This document shows positions 63,173-64,000 of a stretch of DNA of 64,000 nucleotides, piece after piece. Position 1 is the first letter of the stretch. Each line of letters opens with the position of its first letter. The notes beneath the pieces are model-generated. The model was not told the DNA's origin and made no database searches. It saw only the letters and a program-made list of their open reading frames with translations. The stretch is from Acidobacteriota bacterium (GTDB lineage: Bacteria; Acidobacteriota; Terriglobia; Terriglobales; Acidobacteriaceae), in assembly GCA_003225495.1 (NCBI GenBank), contig QIAJ01000169.1, positions 1-64,000 of the forward strand. Direction: 5' to 3'. A program made the translations under genes and the position numbers.

Positions 63173-63336
63173 GCTCAACCACGAGCTTGAGCGGACGATC
63201 AGGGAAGAAACTCTCCACTGTTTGCGGGCGAACTACCGTGACTGCTGTACCTCGCCTCTCCTTGACAAAAATTTTCAAAAAAATTCTTGCATCTGTGGAA
63301 ATTTCCCGTAATCTCACAGACGCAAAGGGAGACGCG

Positions 63337-64000
63337 GTGGTGAGAGTGAGTCGCTTTGGGAGGAAGCCATCGGAATTGGCAACTGCAACCGCACCCTCTA
63401 ACCTGGTCCAGCCTAGCTCTATTCCTGCTCTCACACCCCGGAAAAAGTCTATCCGCCTCACGCTGTGGCCGCTGGTCGCTGCGACGTTCTTTATGGTCTC
63501 GGGCGGGACATATGGCACGGAAGATATCGTGCACGGCGCGGGCTATGGCCGGGCGATTCTTATCCTACTGCTGACTCCTCTTCTCTGGAGTTTGCCGACG
63601 GCCTTCATGATCGGCGAGTTGTCGAGCGCTCTACCCTTTGAGGGCGGCTACTACGCCTGGGTGCGCCGGGCGATGGGGAACTTCTGGGGATTCCAGGAAG
63701 CATGGCTGTCGCTGATCGCGTCGATCTTTGATATGGCGATTTATCCCACGCTGTTTGTCGCCTACCTGACGCGCATGTTTCCGTGGTTTCAGGTGAATCA
63801 TCGGGGCGTGATGGTGGCGCTTGGGGTTGTGATTGTGTGTGCGCTGTTGAACATTGCGGGGGTGAAAGTCGTTTCCACCACTTCGCTCTGGCTTTTCTTC
63901 GCCCTGTCGGCGCCGTTCGCGGTGATCTTCGTTCTGGCTCCGTTCAAAATCGGGGCGCTGGCGAATGCGGTGACGAAGCCGACTACCTCTCACGTGGATA
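63337..64000 (+). CDS. APC-family amino acid permease, 3'-truncated by window edge
   Basis: From GTG 63337 (several GTG in frame; GGGAG upstream) the frame is open to the end of the window. After a Pro/Thr-rich lead (KPSELATATAPSNLVQPSSIPALTPRKK) come membrane segments WPLVAATFFMVSGGTYGTEDIVHGAG and LLTPLLWSLPTAFMIGELSSALPFEGGYYAWVRRAMG, typical of the APC superfamily (amino acid/polyamine transport). The C-terminus and the substrate are out of view. A TTGACA at 63262 lies upstream, but no good -10 was found. Confidence 0.85.
   Translation, partial: MVRVSRFGRKPSELATATAPSNLVQPSSIPALTPRKKSIRLTLWPLVAATFFMVSGGTYGTEDIVHGAGYGRAILILLLTPLLWSLPTAFMIGELSSALPFEGGYYAWVRRAMGNFWGFQEAWLSLIASIFDMAIYPTLFVAYLTRMFPWFQVNHRGVMVALGVVIVCALLNIAGVKVVSTTSLWLFFALSAPFAVIFVLAPFKIGALANAVTKPTTSHVD

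Noticed and set aside
1..64000. tRNA, rRNA or CRISPR array
   Set aside because: No T-loop signatures, conserved rRNA words or regularly spaced repeats were found on reading the gaps; a tRNAscan or CRISPR search was not run.

Overview
This window comes from a GC-rich bacterial chromosome that looks like a soil Acidobacteriota (Koribacter/Terriglobia-like). The assignment is inference from gene content and style: tandem DUF507 genes, a solo purS, Ser/Thr kinases starting MIGQ..., a CheB-CheR-PAS fusion, many GTG/TTG starts, and short repeated intergenic motifs. No rRNA, tRNA or CRISPR array was seen. Most of the window is housekeeping DNA, with two accessory stretches (about 40.5-44.5 kb and 56.9-58.4 kb).

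Layout. 0-10 kb: a 5'-truncated HDOD signalling protein, a secreted DUF2059 protein whose ribosome site sits in a hairpin, two DUF507 genes, sppA, ilvD, an acyltransferase, ilvC behind a perfect 22-bp palindrome, and an MFS exporter. 10-19.5 kb: PilZ and CpaE-like proteins, then trpS-scpA-scpB-rluB, a ROK kinase, mutM, purA and a small monooxygenase. 19.7-25 kb: a decayed DUF4440-like gene, a tautomerase, ndk, sucD-sucC, a MOSC protein and trpD. 25-30.6 kb: a beta-CASP nuclease, a secreted M1-like peptidase, rlmB and a thiolase.

30.9-40.5 kb is regulatory: CheB-CheR-PAS with an in-frame amber codon, a secreted phosphatase-like protein, a LytTR response regulator, an FNR-like regulator carrying an apparent Fe-S cysteine set, and a GAF-GAF sigma54 activator. 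40.5-44.5 kb is an accessory patch: a phage-type repressor split over two ATGA-overlapping frames, a 42-aa secreted peptide gene, and small membrane or soluble proteins of unknown function. 44.6-52 kb: purS, glmS, a Ser/Thr kinase fused to a BNR propeller and coupled to a MoaD/ThiS-like protein ending in Gly-Gly, an aldo/keto reductase, a ferredoxin-NADP-reductase-like enzyme and tag.

52-64 kb: a second acyltransferase, a perfect parS-like site, an orphan BrnA-like antitoxin, an OmpA protein, a phosphoesterase, a PPOX flavoprotein, a broken REP-associated transposase (RAYT) flanked by its repeats, the dnaK - small ORF - dnaJ chaperone cluster, a MarR-GNAT fusion with a palindromic operator candidate, and the start of an amino acid permease.

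The strongest leads are the kinase-propeller/ubiquitin-like pair, the parS-like site, the split repressor with its adjacent secreted micropeptide, the amber codon in the chemosensory fusion, the FNR-like sensor, the broken RAYT with flanking repeats, and the unannotated small genes at 42686 and 60602.
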